A stretch of DNA of 64,000 bases from Streptococcus australis (GCF_003943615.1 NZ_RJPZ01000008.1:1-64000); one strand, 5' to 3'. Shown: positions 9,051 to 17,870, numbered from the stretch's first letter. Made by a program: numbers and translations. The notes: generated by a model not told the origin, from the letters alone.

Positions 9051-9469
9051 TCGATATTCAAGCTATTAAAGAGGCTCTTCCGCACCGCTACCCTATGTTA
9101 TTGGTGGATCGCGTCCTTGAAACAAGCGAGGATACGATTGTAGCTATCAAGAATGTTACGATCAATGAGCCCTTCTTTAATGGGCACTTTCCAAGCTATC
9201 CAGTTATGCCAGGTGTTCTCATTATGGAAGCCTTGGCACAAACTGCCGGAGTCTTAGAATTGTCCAAACCAGAAAATAAAGGGAAATTGGTCTTTTATGC
9301 TGGAATGGATAAGGTTAAATTTAAAAAACAAGTCGTTCCGGGAGATCAGCTCGTGATGACGGCTACCTTTGTTAAGCGTCGTGGCTCGATTGCGGTCGTG
9401 GAAGCAAAAGCAGAAGTCGACGGGAAATTAGCTGCTAGCGGGACCCTAACATTTGCAATTGGTAACTAG
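9047..9469 (+). CDS. fabZ: FabZ, 3-hydroxyacyl-ACP dehydratase
   Basis: FabZ removes water from 3-hydroxyacyl-ACP. The 140-aa hot-dog-fold protein carries the catalytic His47 in [12 protein letters not shown] and the Glu of [12 protein letters not shown] overlap with accB means coupled translation. Streptococci lack FabA, and isomerisation is done by FabM, so FabZ is expected to be the only dehydratase of the pathway. Confidence 0.96.
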   Translation: MIDIQAIKEALPHRYPMLLVDRVLETSEDTIVAIKNVTINEPFFNGHFPSYPVMPGVLIMEALAQTAGVLELSKPENKGKLVFYAGMDKVKFKKQVVPGDQLVMTATFVKRRGSIAVVEAKAEVDGKLAASGTLTFAIGN

Positions 9470-9479
9470 GGAGGTTTCT

Positions 9480-10847
9480 ATGTTCCGAAAAATTTTAATC
9501 GCGAATCGTGGTGAAATTGCGGTCCGGATTATTCGAGCTGCTCGTGAATTAGGAATTGAAACAGTCGCTGTCTATTCAACGGCTGATAAGGAAGCCTTGC
9601 ATACCTTACTTGCGGATGAAGCAGTTTGTATTGGGCCTGCCAAGTCAACAGAGTCTTATTTGAATATGAATGCCGTCTTATCTGCGGCAGTTCTAACTGG
9701 TTCAGAAGCGATTCACCCAGGATTTGGATTTTTAAGTGAAAATTCGAAGTTTGCAACCATGTGTGAAGAAGTCGGAATTAAGTTTATCGGACCATCAGGA
9801 TCTGTCATGGATATGATGGGAGATAAAATTAATGCCCGGGCGCAAATGATTAAAGCAGGTGTGCCTGTTATTCCAGGATCAGATGGAGAAGTTCATTCTG
9901 CTGAAGAAGCCTTGAAGGTTGCAGATCGGATTGGTTATCCTGTCATGTTGAAGGCCTCAGCTGGAGGTGGAGGTAAAGGAATACGTAAAGTGGAACGGGC
10001 AGAAGACCTGGTTCCAGCCTTTGAATCTGCTTCAACAGAGGCTAAGGCAGCCTTTGGCAATGGTGCGATGTACCTAGAACGCGTCATCTATCCTGCTCGT
10101 CATATTGAGGTGCAAATTTTAGCTGACCAATTTGGACATGTGGTTCATTTGGGTGAGCGGGATTGCTCGCTTCAGAGAAACAATCAAAAGGTTCTTGAAG
10201 AATCCCCGTCCGTTGCAATTGGAAAGACGATTCGAGACCAAATCGGCTCTGCAGCCGTCCGAGCAGCCGAATCTGTTGGTTATGAAAATGCTGGGACGAT
10301 TGAGTTTCTTTATGATGAAGGAAAAGGTGAATTTTACTTCATGGAGATGAATACTCGGGTTCAAGTTGAGCATCCCGTGACGGAATTTGTCACAGGAATT
10401 GATATCGTGAAAGAGCAAATTAAGATTGCTGAAGGCCAAGAATTGTCTGTGCGTCAAGAAGATATCCAAATTTCCGGTCATGCCATTGAATGCCGGATCA
10501 ATGCGGAAAATCCTGCCTTTAACTTTGCACCAAGTCCAGGAAAGATCACCAATCTCTACCTTCCAAGTGGAGGGGTTGGCTTGCGCGTGGATTCTGCAGT
10601 CTATCCTGGCTATACGATTCCACCTTACTACGATAGTATGATTGCCAAAATCATTGTCCATGGAGAGAATCGTTTCGATGCCTTGATGAAGATGCAACGC
10701 GCCCTCTATGAGTTGGAAATTGACGGTGTAATGACCAACAGTGATTTCCAATTGGATTTGATTTCAGATTCGAATGTGATTGCTGGTGATTACGATACCG
10801 CCTTTCTGATGGAAAAATTTTTACCAAATTATCAGAAAAATCAATAA
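9480..10847 (+). CDS. accC: AccC, biotin carboxylase of acetyl-CoA carboxylase
   Basis: AccC carboxylates biotin on AccB using ATP and bicarbonate. The 455-aa ATP-grasp protein begins MFRKILIANRGEIAVRI. It has the glycine-rich ATP loop KASAGGGGKGIRKV and the active-site segments EMNTRVQVEHPVTE and IECRINAE. ATG at 9480 with GGGAGG just upstream gives the standard length; the in-frame upstream extension would overlap fabZ and is rejected. About 88 nt with a stem structure separate it from accD. Confidence 0.96.
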   Translation: MFRKILIANRGEIAVRIIRAARELGIETVAVYSTADKEALHTLLADEAVCIGPAKSTESYLNMNAVLSAAVLTGSEAIHPGFGFLSENSKFATMCEEVGIKFIGPSGSVMDMMGDKINARAQMIKAGVPVIPGSDGEVHSAEEALKVADRIGYPVMLKASAGGGGKGIRKVERAEDLVPAFESASTEAKAAFGNGAMYLERVIYPARHIEVQILADQFGHVVHLGERDCSLQRNNQKVLEESPSVAIGKTIRDQIGSAAVRAAESVGYENAGTIEFLYDEGKGEFYFMEMNTRVQVEHPVTEFVTGIDIVKEQIKIAEGQELSVRQEDIQISGHAIECRINAENPAFNFAPSPGKITNLYLPSGGVGLRVDSAVYPGYTIPPYYDSMIAKIIVHGENRFDALMKMQRALYELEIDGVMTNSDFQLDLISDSNVIAGDYDTAFLMEKFLPNYQKNQ

Positions 10848-10852
10848 GCATT

Positions 10853-10912
10853 GAACTTTGTAAATGTGAGATTCATTTTCACAAGGAATGAACGCGCACA
10901 ATTACAAAGTTC
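10853..10912 (+). other. long-range stem between accC and accD
   Basis: GAACTTTGTAA (10853-10863) is the exact reverse complement of TTACAAAGTTC (10902-10912). Inside, TGTGA (10865-10869) pairs with TCACA (10879-10883). TTTT follows the outer stem. It fills most of the only sizeable gap in the fabK-accA block and may be a partial terminator or processing site setting accDA relative to accBC. Confidence 0.5.
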
Positions 10913-10935
10913 TTTTACCAAGTAAGGAGAAGTTG

Positions 10936-11799
10936 ATGGCTTTATTTTCTAAAAAAGATAAGTACATTCGAATTAATCCCAATCGGTCGGCCATTGAAGC
11001 ACCTCAGCCGAAACCAGAGGTTCCAGATGAGTTGTTTTCTCAGTGTCCGGGCTGTAAACATACCATTTACCAAAAGGATCTAGGAAGTGAACGTCTGTGT
11101 CCTAAGTGTGGCTATACCTTCCGTATTTCTGCTGTAGAACGGCTTCAATTGACGATTGATCCAGGAAGCTTTATTGAACTGTTTACGGGTATTGAGACCA
11201 AGGACCCGCTTAAGTTTCCAAACTACAAGAAGAAATTGGCGACTGTTCGTGAATTAACAGGGCTTGATGAGGCTGTGTTAACAGGAACTGCAAAAATCGG
11301 GGGCCATAAAGTCGCTCTTGGTATTATGGATTCCAATTTTATCATGGCTTCTATGGGCTCTGTGGTCGGTGAAAAGATTACCCGCCTATTTGAATTGGCG
11401 ACAGAAGAAAAGCTCCCAGTCGTGCTCTTTACAGCTTCTGGTGGTGCTCGGATGCAAGAAGGAATCGTCAGTTTGATGCAGATGGCTAAAATCTCTGCAG
11501 CTGTTCAAAGACACTCAAAAGCAGGCTTGTTTTATCTTACCGTTCTAACAGACCCAACAACAGGAGGGGTAACGGCGTCATTTGCAATGGAAGGGGATAT
11601 CATCATTGCAGAGAGTCAAGCCCTTGTGGGATTTGCAGGTCGTCGAGTGATCGAGTCAACCGTGCGGGAACAGTTGCCGGATAATTTCCAAAAGGCTGAA
11701 TTTTTACAAGAGCATGGCTTTGTGGATGTGATTCTCCAGCGTAGTGAGATGCGTTCAACAATCGCAGACTTGTTAGCCTTTCATGGAGGGAAGCAATGA
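10936..11799 (+). CDS. accD: AccD, acetyl-CoA carboxyltransferase beta subunit
   Basis: With AccA this forms the carboxyltransferase that makes malonyl-CoA. The 287-aa protein has an N-terminal zinc ribbon (CPGCKHTIY and CPKCGY), then the carboxyltransferase fold with [12 protein letters not shown] and [16 protein letters not shown] at 10936 follows AAGGAGA. The longer in-frame frame back to 10888 would run into the stem-loop region and lacks a ribosome site. It overlaps accA by four bases. Confidence 0.95.
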   Translation: MALFSKKDKYIRINPNRSAIEAPQPKPEVPDELFSQCPGCKHTIYQKDLGSERLCPKCGYTFRISAVERLQLTIDPGSFIELFTGIETKDPLKFPNYKKKLATVRELTGLDEAVLTGTAKIGGHKVALGIMDSNFIMASMGSVVGEKITRLFELATEEKLPVVLFTASGGARMQEGIVSLMQMAKISAAVQRHSKAGLFYLTVLTDPTTGGVTASFAMEGDIIIAESQALVGFAGRRVIESTVREQLPDNFQKAEFLQEHGFVDVILQRSEMRSTIADLLAFHGGKQ

Positions 11800-12566
11800 C
11801 AAGAATAACACAAATTATTAAAGAAGCTCGTGACCAAGGACGTTTGACAGCTCTAGATTATGCTCATGGAATTTTTGAAAACTTTATCGAATTACATGGA
11901 GATCGGAATTTCCGAGATGACGGTGCAGTGATTGGTGGAATTGGTTGGCTTGGAGATCAAGCGGTAACGGTTGTCGGGATTCAAAAAGGAAAGAATCTTC
12001 AGGATAACCTCAGTAGAAACTTTGGTCAACCCCATCCTGAAGGTTATCGAAAAGCTTTGCGTCTGATGAAACAGGCGGAGAAGTTTGGTCGTCCAGTAGT
12101 AACCTTCATCAATACCGCGGGTGCTTATCCGGGTGTTGGCGCTGAAGAACGGGGACAGGGTGAGGCTATCGCGCGTAACCTCATGGAAATGAGTGATTTA
12201 AAGGTTCCGATTATCGCAATTATCATCGGGGAAGGTGGCTCAGGTGGCGCCCTTGCTCTGGCTGTAGCGGACAAGGTCTGGATGTTGGAGAACTCTATCT
12301 ATGCCGTCTTGAGTCCAGAAGGATTTGCTTCTATTCTATGGAAAGATGGAAGCCGTGCCATGGAAGCTGCTGAGTTGATGAAGATTACTTCGCATGAGTT
12401 GTTAAATATGGATATTGTAGACAAGGTGATTCCGGAGCATGGTTTCTCAAATGGAGAACTACTCGCTCAAGTGAAGAAGGAAATTCAAGCAGAATTGAAG
12501 GAACTACAAGCTTTGTCTCTCGAAGATCTGCTAGAGCAACGCTACCAGCGTTTTCGTAAATATTAA
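11796..12566 (+). CDS. accA: AccA, acetyl-CoA carboxyltransferase alpha subunit
   Basis: Partner of AccD in transferring CO2 from carboxybiotin to acetyl-CoA. The 256-aa protein has [16 protein letters not shown], the substrate loop [20 protein letters not shown], and the oxyanion segment [21 protein letters not shown] overlaps the accD stop, with GGAGGG in accD as ribosome site. It is the last gene of the fab block; a strong terminator follows. Confidence 0.96.
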   Translation: MTRITQIIKEARDQGRLTALDYAHGIFENFIELHGDRNFRDDGAVIGGIGWLGDQAVTVVGIQKGKNLQDNLSRNFGQPHPEGYRKALRLMKQAEKFGRPVVTFINTAGAYPGVGAEERGQGEAIARNLMEMSDLKVPIIAIIIGEGGSGGALALAVADKVWMLENSIYAVLSPEGFASILWKDGSRAMEAAELMKITSHELLNMDIVDKVIPEHGFSNGELLAQVKKEIQAELKELQALSLEDLLEQRYQRFRKY

Positions 12567-12567
12567 A

Positions 12568-12604
12568 AAAACTGAGCTTGCAGATGCAAGACTCAGTTTT
12601 TTTA
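12568..12604. terminator. bidirectional terminator between accA and serS
   Basis: ACTGAG and TTGC pair with GCAA and CTCAGT, flanked by A-run and T-run, so it can end both the fab operon (+) and serS (-). Confidence 0.9.
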
Positions 12605-12611
12605 TCTTATC

Positions 12612-13889
12612 TTATTTTGGTGCAATAACTTCAGCTCCACCCATGTATGGACGAAGGACTTCTGGAATGGTTACAGAACCATCTGCGTTTTGATAGTTTT
12701 CAAGAATAGCAGCGACGGTACGTCCAACAGCCAATCCTGAACCATTCAAAGTGTGAAGAAGTTTGACTTTACCATCGGCTTCATCACGGTAGCGGATTTG
12801 CGCGCGTCGTGCTTGGAAATCTTCTGTGTTGGAACAGCTTGAGATTTCACGGTAGGTATTTTGTGCTGGGATCCAGACTTCCAAGTCGTAAGTCTTAGCG
12901 GCTGAGAAGCCCATGTCTCCTGTTGAGAGAGCTACGACACGGTATGGCAAGTTCAACTTTTGAAGGATATTTTCAGCGTTAGCTGTCATCTTTTCCAATT
13001 CTTCATATGATTCTTCCGGTTTGGCAAATTTAACCATTTCAACCTTGTGGAATTGGTGCAAACGAATCAAGCCACGTGTATCACGACCAGCAGAACCAGC
13101 TTCTGAACGGAAAGATGGGCTCATGGCAGTAAAGTAGATTGGAAGATCCTTCCCATCGATGATTTCATCACGGTAGTAGTTGGTCAGAGGCACTTCGGCA
13201 GTTGGAATCAAGACATAGTTGGTGTCGCTGAGTTCAAAAGTATCTTCCTTGAATTTTGGATATTGTCCGGTACCAAACATAGAATCATGGTTAACCATGT
13301 AAGGGGTGATGACTTCAGTATAGCCTTCCTTACCGTGCTCATCTAGCATAAAGTTGTAGATAGCACGTTCCAAACGAGCTCCCAGGCCTTTATAGAAGAG
13401 GAAGCGGGCACCAGTGACTTTTCCACCACGTTCCCAGTCAAGGATATCTAAGTCTTCCCCAAGATCCCAGTGGGCTTTTGGTTCAAAGTCAAACTCACGA
13501 GGAGTTCCCCAACGGCGAACTTCTACGTTATCGTCCTCGTCTGCACCAATAGGAACACTATCAGCTGGGATGTTTGGAAGAGTAGTGGTAAATTCTGTCA
13601 ATTTAGCATCGATTTCCGCTAATTCTGCATCTAGCGCTTTGACTTCAGCAGATAGGGTTTGCATGGCAGCAATCTTGTCGTCTGCATTTTCCTTGTTGCG
13701 TTTGGCTTGAGCAATTTCAGCAGAAACGGTGTTACGCTCTGCCTTGAGGGTTTCAACCTTGACTAAGATGTCACGACGTTTAGCATCGATTTCCTTCATC
13801 TCATTTAAGATAGCAGCGTCTACCCCACGTGTCGCCAATTTTTCAGCAACCGTATCAAAATCGGTACGAATTCGTTTAATATCTAACAT
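12612..13889 (-). CDS. serS: seryl-tRNA synthetase
   Basis: SerS charges tRNA-Ser (and the selenocysteine-type tRNA where present). The 425-aa class II synthetase begins [22 protein letters not shown]. An N-terminal coiled-coil arm covers roughly residues 30-110. It carries class II motif 2 ([25 protein letters not shown], written here only as a landmark around its RxxxH-type core) and motif 3 near the C terminus ([15 protein letters not shown]). ATG at 13889 follows AAGGAG. The apparent upstream extension is the T-box leader, not protein. Confidence 0.96.
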   Translation of the reverse strand: MLDIKRIRTDFDTVAEKLATRGVDAAILNEMKEIDAKRRDILVKVETLKAERNTVSAEIAQAKRNKENADDKIAAMQTLSAEVKALDAELAEIDAKLTEFTTTLPNIPADSVPIGADEDDNVEVRRWGTPREFDFEPKAHWDLGEDLDILDWERGGKVTGARFLFYKGLGARLERAIYNFMLDEHGKEGYTEVITPYMVNHDSMFGTGQYPKFKEDTFELSDTNYVLIPTAEVPLTNYYRDEIIDGKDLPIYFTAMSPSFRSEAGSAGRDTRGLIRLHQFHKVEMVKFAKPEESYEELEKMTANAENILQKLNLPYRVVALSTGDMGFSAAKTYDLEVWIPAQNTYREISSCSNTEDFQARRAQIRYRDEADGKVKLLHTLNGSGLAVGRTVAAILENYQNADGSVTIPEVLRPYMGGAEVIAPK

Positions 13890-13907
13890 AGCTTCTCCTT
13901 TAACAAA

Positions 13908-14082
13908 AAACACACCTGTTATAGTGTTGGAGTGGCAGGGCCACGGTTCCATCCAACTTCACAGGTGTGCACTTGATTCAATATTGTATTTTAAAGAAAC
14001 GGTAGAATTTCAATTAAGGTTTCTATCTGCTCACAGCAACCGCAGACTTTCTGAAAGAGCCTCTTAACTTACTTATCCGTTT
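13908..14082 (-). promoter_or_regulatory. serine T-box riboswitch of serS
   Basis: Read on the minus strand, the leader shows an AGTAAGTTAAGAGG block, GGTTGCTGTGAGCAG (GNTG-type distal loop), a possible specifier TCT at 14006-14004, and the T-box core GGATGGAACCGTGG near 13940-13956. It ends in a terminator in which CACACCTGT (13969-13961) pairs with ACAGGTGTG before TTTTTT. Uncharged tRNA-Ser should favour the antiterminator and allow serS expression. The core departs from the usual AGGGTGGAACCGCG at several positions. Confidence 0.85.
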
Positions 14083-14088
14083 TTGTTT

Positions 14089-14117
14089 ATTATACAAGAA
14101 AAGAAGCTATTTTGCAA
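14089..14117 (-). promoter_or_regulatory. promoter of serS
   Basis: TTGCAA (14117-14112), a 17-nt spacer and TATAAT (14094-14089) on the minus strand. The -35 lies within the last codons of the DUF956 gene. Confidence 0.8.
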
Positions 14118-14475
14118 ATAGATTTTTTATTTTAGCTGCGATGGTTTGGATCAAGGTCGGCAATTTGACAATTTTATCATTTCCAAGGTGTTCACGGGCA
14201 ATTTTTAAGATTTTTCCCGAGTCTTTAGAAGCAAACAGGAATTTGCTTTCCTTGGTATAAATTTCAAAATGGCGGCTAACTTTACGTCCAGATACGTTGG
14301 CTCCAATCTGTTCGATTTCTTTCCAGGGAATTTGGACATAGTCTTCTACATTAGCATCTGCATAAAATTCAAAAGCCACGTCCCCAACTAACATTTTTCC
14401 AACCTTTCCTCCCACTCCTAGATAAGAGACACCTGTGGTATGGAATTCAACGGTTTTATTCTGCGATTGCGCCAT
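14107..14475 (-). CDS. DUF956 family protein (ManO-like, PTS-associated)
   Basis: A 122-aa cytoplasmic protein of the DUF956 family, regularly found next to mannose-class PTS operons in lactic acid bacteria and sometimes called ManO. It has no membrane segment and looks like a PH/GRAM-type beta fold (WKEIEQIGANVSGRKVSRHFEIYTK, a segment described, not a motif). ATG at 14475 follows AGGAGG. It is separated from manN by a terminator but has its own TATAAT (14508-14503), so it can be expressed by read-through or alone. A role in the PTS is inferred from location only. Confidence 0.85.
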   Translation of the reverse strand: MAQSQNKTVEFHTTGVSYLGVGGKVGKMLVGDVAFEFYADANVEDYVQIPWKEIEQIGANVSGRKVSRHFEIYTKESKFLFASKDSGKILKIAREHLGNDKIVKLPTLIQTIAAKIKNLFAK

Positions 14476-14511
14476 TTTTTCCTCCTGATTTCAAGTAAGT
14501 CTATTATATCA

Positions 14512-14542
14512 TAATAAAAAGAAGGCCGAAACCTTCTTTTTA
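14512..14542 (-). terminator. terminator after manN
   Basis: AAAAAGAAGG and CCTTCTTTTT pair around CCGAAA, giving a U-run on the minus strand just past the manN stop. Some read-through into the DUF956 gene is likely. Confidence 0.8.
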
Positions 14543-14553
14543 TTGATTTTTGC

Positions 14554-15465
14554 TTACATCAAGCCAGCAACGTGTGCCAAGACACCGATGACAAAGAGGG
14601 CGATAATGATGGTGATAGGAGATACTTTTTTCTTAAGCAACCACATACAAGCAAAAGTAAGAAGTAAGCCCATCAAACCAGGAATCAATGAATCCAAGTT
14701 TTGTTGGAAAGTCGTAACTTTTTCAGGTGTTTGAGATAGGCCTGAACCAACTTGAGCGAAGGCTTCTTGGATTCCCTTGTATCCTTCAGGAAGTTTATCC
14801 CAGTGGATATAAGCTTTATCGTCTAGCTTAACAGATGAGACATTGAAGATAAATTTAATCGATACCCAACGTTCTACTAAGACAGCGAGGATAAACATCC
14901 CAAGGATAGAAGCTCCTTTAGTGATGTCTTGCAAAATCCCACCTGACATATCTTTTGTAATTTCAGAACCGGCTTTGTATCCAAGTTCTTGGGTGTACCA
15001 CAAGAAGGACATACGAATCGCGTTCCACGCAAAGAAGAAGATGAGTGGTCCAAGGATGTTACCAGTCAAGGCAAGAGATGCTCCAAGGGCACCAAGGATC
15101 GGACGTACTGTAAACCAGAAGACTGGGTCACCGATACCAGCCAAAGGCCCCATCATACCAATTTTCACCCCTTGGATAGCAGCATCGTCAATAGCAGCAC
15201 CGTTTGCTTTTTCTTCTTCAAGGGCAAGAGTAACCCCGATGATTGGAGCAGCTACGTATGGGTGAGTGTTGAAGAACTCCATGTGACGCTCAAGAGCAGC
15301 CGCTTGATCTTCTTTCTTCGTATAGAGTTTTTTGATGGCTGGGATCAATGAGTAAGCCCAACCCAAGTTTTGCATCCGTTCGTAGTTCCAAGAACCTTGC
15401 AAGAAGGTTGAACGCCACCAAACTTTTTGACGATCTGATTTAGATAATTGTAATTTTTCAGTCAT
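14554..15465 (-). CDS. manN: PTS mannose/glucose transporter subunit IID
   Basis: IID membrane subunit of the mannose-class phosphotransferase system, which takes up glucose, mannose and related hexoses with phosphorylation. The 303-aa protein has the family start LSKSDRQKVWWRSTFLQGSWNYERMQ, GDPVFWFTVRPILGALGASL in the core, and membrane helices towards the C terminus. AAGGTGTG precedes ATG. It is third in the manL-manM-manN operon, 18 nt after manM, under CcpA-type control at the manL promoter. Confidence 0.95.
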   Translation of the reverse strand: MTEKLQLSKSDRQKVWWRSTFLQGSWNYERMQNLGWAYSLIPAIKKLYTKKEDQAAALERHMEFFNTHPYVAAPIIGVTLALEEEKANGAAIDDAAIQGVKIGMMGPLAGIGDPVFWFTVRPILGALGASLALTGNILGPLIFFFAWNAIRMSFLWYTQELGYKAGSEITKDMSGGILQDITKGASILGMFILAVLVERWVSIKFIFNVSSVKLDDKAYIHWDKLPEGYKGIQEAFAQVGSGLSQTPEKVTTFQQNLDSLIPGLMGLLLTFACMWLLKKKVSPITIIIALFVIGVLAHVAGLM

Positions 15466-15483
15466 GATAGTGTCACACCTTTC

Positions 15484-16287
15484 TTAATAGTCTTCGAGAA
15501 TATCGCCGATTGGGTCATTAGAAGTAGCGACTCCGCCCCCTCCGTTGCCACCTTTCTTAGAAAGTGAAAGGTAAATCAAAGCAAGGGCAACACCAATCGC
15601 TCCAAGGGCGATCAAGGTTAATTGGCTAACAGCTGCGAGAGCAAAACCAATGGCAAAGAATGGCCATACTTCACGGCTTGCCATCATGTTGATAACCATG
15701 GCATAACCAACGGCTACAACCATACCACCACCGATTTGCATACCGTCTGACAACCAAGCAGGCATCGCTTCAAGCGCACCTTTAACAGTTTCAGCAGGGA
15801 TCATCAAAAGAAGGGCTGCAGGAATCGCGATACGGAGACCTTGAAGAAGAAGAGCTACAAAGTGAGCACGTTCTACACCTTTGAAATCACCTTTTTTAGC
15901 AGCAACATCAGCAGTGTGGACCAAACCAACAGAGAGAGTCCGGACGATCATAGTCAAGAAAAGACCAGCAACTGCAAGTGGGATAGCCACACCTTGAGCC
16001 ACAGCGATTCCTTTAGAGCTAAAGTCACCACCAAGAACCAAGATAATCGCAGCAGCGACTGATGCAAGAGCTGCATCGGGTGCAACTGCGGCACCAATAT
16101 TTGCCCAGCCAAGTGCAAGTAATTGAAGGGAACCACCAAGCATAACACCGGCAGTCAAGTTACCTGTTACCAAACCGATTAAGGTACAAGCAACAAGTGG
16201 TTGGTGGAATTGGAATTGGTCAAGGATACCTTCAAGACCTGCTAAGAAGGCAACAACGACCACTAATACCATAGAAATAATAGACAT
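15484..16287 (-). CDS. manM: PTS mannose/glucose transporter subunit IIC
   Basis: IIC sugar-channel subunit. The 267-aa protein is almost all membrane, with about eight hydrophobic helices. The segment LEGILDQFQFHQPLVACTLIG is typical of the family, and the tail after residue 245 is Gly-rich and hydrophilic. AAAGGATTTT precedes ATG. It lies between manL and manN in one transcript. Confidence 0.95.
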   Translation of the reverse strand: MSIISMVLVVVVAFLAGLEGILDQFQFHQPLVACTLIGLVTGNLTAGVMLGGSLQLLALGWANIGAAVAPDAALASVAAAIILVLGGDFSSKGIAVAQGVAIPLAVAGLFLTMIVRTLSVGLVHTADVAAKKGDFKGVERAHFVALLLQGLRIAIPAALLLMIPAETVKGALEAMPAWLSDGMQIGGGMVVAVGYAMVINMMASREVWPFFAIGFALAAVSQLTLIALGAIGVALALIYLSLSKKGGNGGGGVATSNDPIGDILEDY

Positions 16288-16314
16288 GTTTAAAATCCTT
16301 TCGTAAGTAATCGA

Positions 16315-17304
16315 TTATTGAACGTTCGCTTTGTTAATTAAGTCAAACAAATCTTTCTTAGAGTCATTTGGTACTTTACGGACATCAAATTCCACTCCAA
16401 GATCACGCATTTTTTCAAATGTAGCCACATCCTCTTTGTCCATTGACAACACATTGTTAACCATGGTTTTACCAGTTGAGTGGGCCATTGAACCAACGTT
16501 CAAGGTTTTAATCGGAACACCACCCTCGATGGCACGAAGGGCATCTTGAGGTGTTTCAAATAAGATCAAAGCATGTGTTTCACCAAAGCGTGGATCTTTT
16601 GCAACGTCGATTAATTTTTGAATTGGGACAACGTTTGCTTTTACACCATTTGGTGCTGCTTGCTTGATCAACTCTTTACGGAGTTCATCTTTGGCAACTG
16701 AATCTGAAGCAACAATGATCCGATCTGCTTTAGAATCTGGTGTCCAAGCAGTTGCAACTTGTCCATGAAGTAGACGAGTATCTAAGCGAGCAAGATTAAT
16801 TTTGAGCTTGCCATCTCCGATCACTGTTCCCTCTGGAATAGCAGCTTGGGCAACAGGAGCAGCGGAAGCAGTGCTTGCTTCTTCGACAGGATTCAACTCT
16901 TCTGGAAGAGCTTTGATTCCATCTTTAGATTCTTTGATGATGTTTGCAACGACTTGATCAACGCCGGCATTTGCATCCATCAAACGCTCTGTATAAGCTT
17001 GAATCAACATCGGAAGGTTTAATCCAGTGATGATCGCAAATTTACGATCGGGATTTTCCCCCATGACACGACTAGCTTGGTTAAATGGAGAACCACTCCA
17101 AAGGTCAGCCAAAACCAAGATTTCATCTTCTGCATCAAATGCGGCAACAGCAGCATTGAATTTAGCATAGAGATCATCTGGTCCTTCACTTGGCATGAAC
17201 GTAACCACTTGAACTTTCTCTTGATCCCCAAAGATCATCGAGCCGGATTGGTGGATTCCAGCTGCAAATTCACCGTGGCTAGCAATAATGATACCAATAC
17301 TCAT
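16315..17304 (-). CDS. manL: PTS mannose/glucose transporter subunit IIAB
   Basis: Phosphoryl-transfer subunit of the main glucose/mannose PTS. It has 329 aa: an IIA domain (about 1-135) with the phospho-histidine in IASHGEFA, an Ala/Pro/Glu linker (about 140-160), and an IIB domain with the phospho-histidine in [14 protein letters not shown] start at ATG 17304, where AGGAGG is 10 nt upstream; the ATG at 17313 is only one base from that site. In streptococci ManL also takes part in sugar-dependent gene control. First gene of manLMN. Confidence 0.94.
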   Translation of the reverse strand: MSIGIIIASHGEFAAGIHQSGSMIFGDQEKVQVVTFMPSEGPDDLYAKFNAAVAAFDAEDEILVLADLWSGSPFNQASRVMGENPDRKFAIITGLNLPMLIQAYTERLMDANAGVDQVVANIIKESKDGIKALPEELNPVEEASTASAAPVAQAAIPEGTVIGDGKLKINLARLDTRLLHGQVATAWTPDSKADRIIVASDSVAKDELRKELIKQAAPNGVKANVVPIQKLIDVAKDPRFGETHALILFETPQDALRAIEGGVPIKTLNVGSMAHSTGKTMVNNVLSMDKEDVATFEKMRDLGVEFDVRKVPNDSKKDLFDLINKANVQ

Positions 17305-17367
17305 TATTGACATTCCTCCTTATAAAATTTGTTTGACTTTCAGTTTAAGAAAACTTTAAGCTAATTT

Positions 17368-17396
17368 ATTATAAAACGTTTTCATCATAAAGTCAA
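17368..17396 (-). promoter_or_regulatory. manLMN promoter with cre site in the spacer
   Basis: Minus strand TTGACT (17396-17391), 17 nt, TATAAT (17373-17368). The spacer and -10 contain ATGAAAACGTTTTATA (17385-17370), a good match to the catabolite-responsive element, so CcpA bound here would block RNA polymerase. Confidence 0.85.
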
Positions 17397-17464
17397 TTTT
17401 TCAGTACTAAATTAAAGGAAACAGAAGATTATTAATATATTAAATTGTTAATATTTATCTTTGG

Positions 17465-17563
17465 GTGCTAGCAGAGTTTTTCACGACTGAACTCGAAAAG
17501 CCTTTGGAAATCCTTGATAAAATGGGAGTGAAGGGGATTCGAAGTTTCTTAAAAGATTGGTAA
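17465..17563 (+). pseudogene. short coding relic of unknown origin
   Basis: One frame reads as protein-like sequence: V-L-A-E-F-F-T-T-E-L-E-K, then PLEILDKMGVKGIRSFLKDW and a stop. Upstream the frame is closed by a stop codon, there is no ribosome site, and the only start would be GTG. It looks like the C-terminal end of a lost gene. I do not recognise the family. Confidence 0.35.
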
Positions 17564-17620
17564 TAGGTTCTAAGGGGTAAAATAAAGATATAGAAACTCC
17601 TTATAGGCCCCGCTTATGAG

Positions 17621-17654
17621 AAACTAAAAAAGACCAGCCCAATTGGGCTGGTCT
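17621..17654 (-). terminator. strong hairpin terminator left of the structured element
   Basis: A 24-bp perfect palindrome at 17631-17654 (AGACCAGCCCAA and its complement) is followed on the minus strand by TTTTTTAGTTT. It would end transcripts coming from the adhP side, including any RNA from the element at 17678-17817. A near copy (21 of 24 bases) lies at 17905-17928. Confidence 0.75.
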
Positions 17655-17677
17655 CAGATTGAAGCCATAGTCTTATG

Positions 17678-17817
17678 AAAAACTTTCCTTAGGTGAGTAC
17701 GGACGTCAGCGAACTTCTTCGAAGTTCCATAACTAATTATTGAGCCTAAGGTCTCAATAATTCCGAGTGCCTGAAACAATTGTGTTTCAGGCACTTTTCT
17801 CACAGCGGAAAGTTTTT
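17678..17817 (-). ncRNA. structured intergenic element, copy 1 (candidate RNA)
   Basis: The outer stem is AAAAACTTTCC (17678-17688) with GGAAAGTTTTT (17807-17817). A second stem is GTGAG with CTCAC. Inside lie three hairpins: a 12-bp one (GTGCCTGAAAC with GTTTCAGGCAC), one of TTGAG and CTCAA with loop CCTAAGGT (extended by AATTA/TAATT), and GAACTTC with GAAGTTC. Read on the minus strand the conserved blocks are CCGCTGT, GAGACCTTAGGCT, TTAGTTATGGAAC, CGAAG and CGTCC, the same as in the element at 44107-44237. It has no open reading frame. Orientation is set by the comparison and the adjacent minus-strand terminator. Confidence 0.6.
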
Positions 17818-17820
17818 TCC

Positions 17821-17860
17821 TTTTCTTAAATGACTAAAACGTAAAAGTCATTTAAGAAAA
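17821..17860. repeat. 15-bp perfect inverted repeat
   Basis: TTTTCTTAAATGACT (17821-17835) is the exact reverse complement of AGTCATTTAAGAAAA (17846-17860), around a 10-nt loop. It lies next to the structured element and would be the first hairpin of any minus-strand RNA started at the candidate promoter 17871-17899. Confidence 0.7.
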
Positions 17861-17870
17861 TCATCTAGCT

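Noticed and set aside
9453..9479. accC start at 9453 giving nine more residues
   Set aside because: That start lies inside fabZ. ATG at 9480 has GGGAGG at good distance and gives the family N terminus and length.
10119..10751. A 210-codon open frame antisense to accC
   Set aside because: It is a shadow of the strongly coding accC frame, with no ribosome site and no recognisable motif.
17678..17817. Element 1 as a BOX, RUP or IS-derived repeat
   Set aside because: It lacks the boxA/boxC sequences as I remember them, has no terminal TA duplication evident and no transposase remnant, and its copy at 44107 differs in all helices. Kept as a possibility in the tests.
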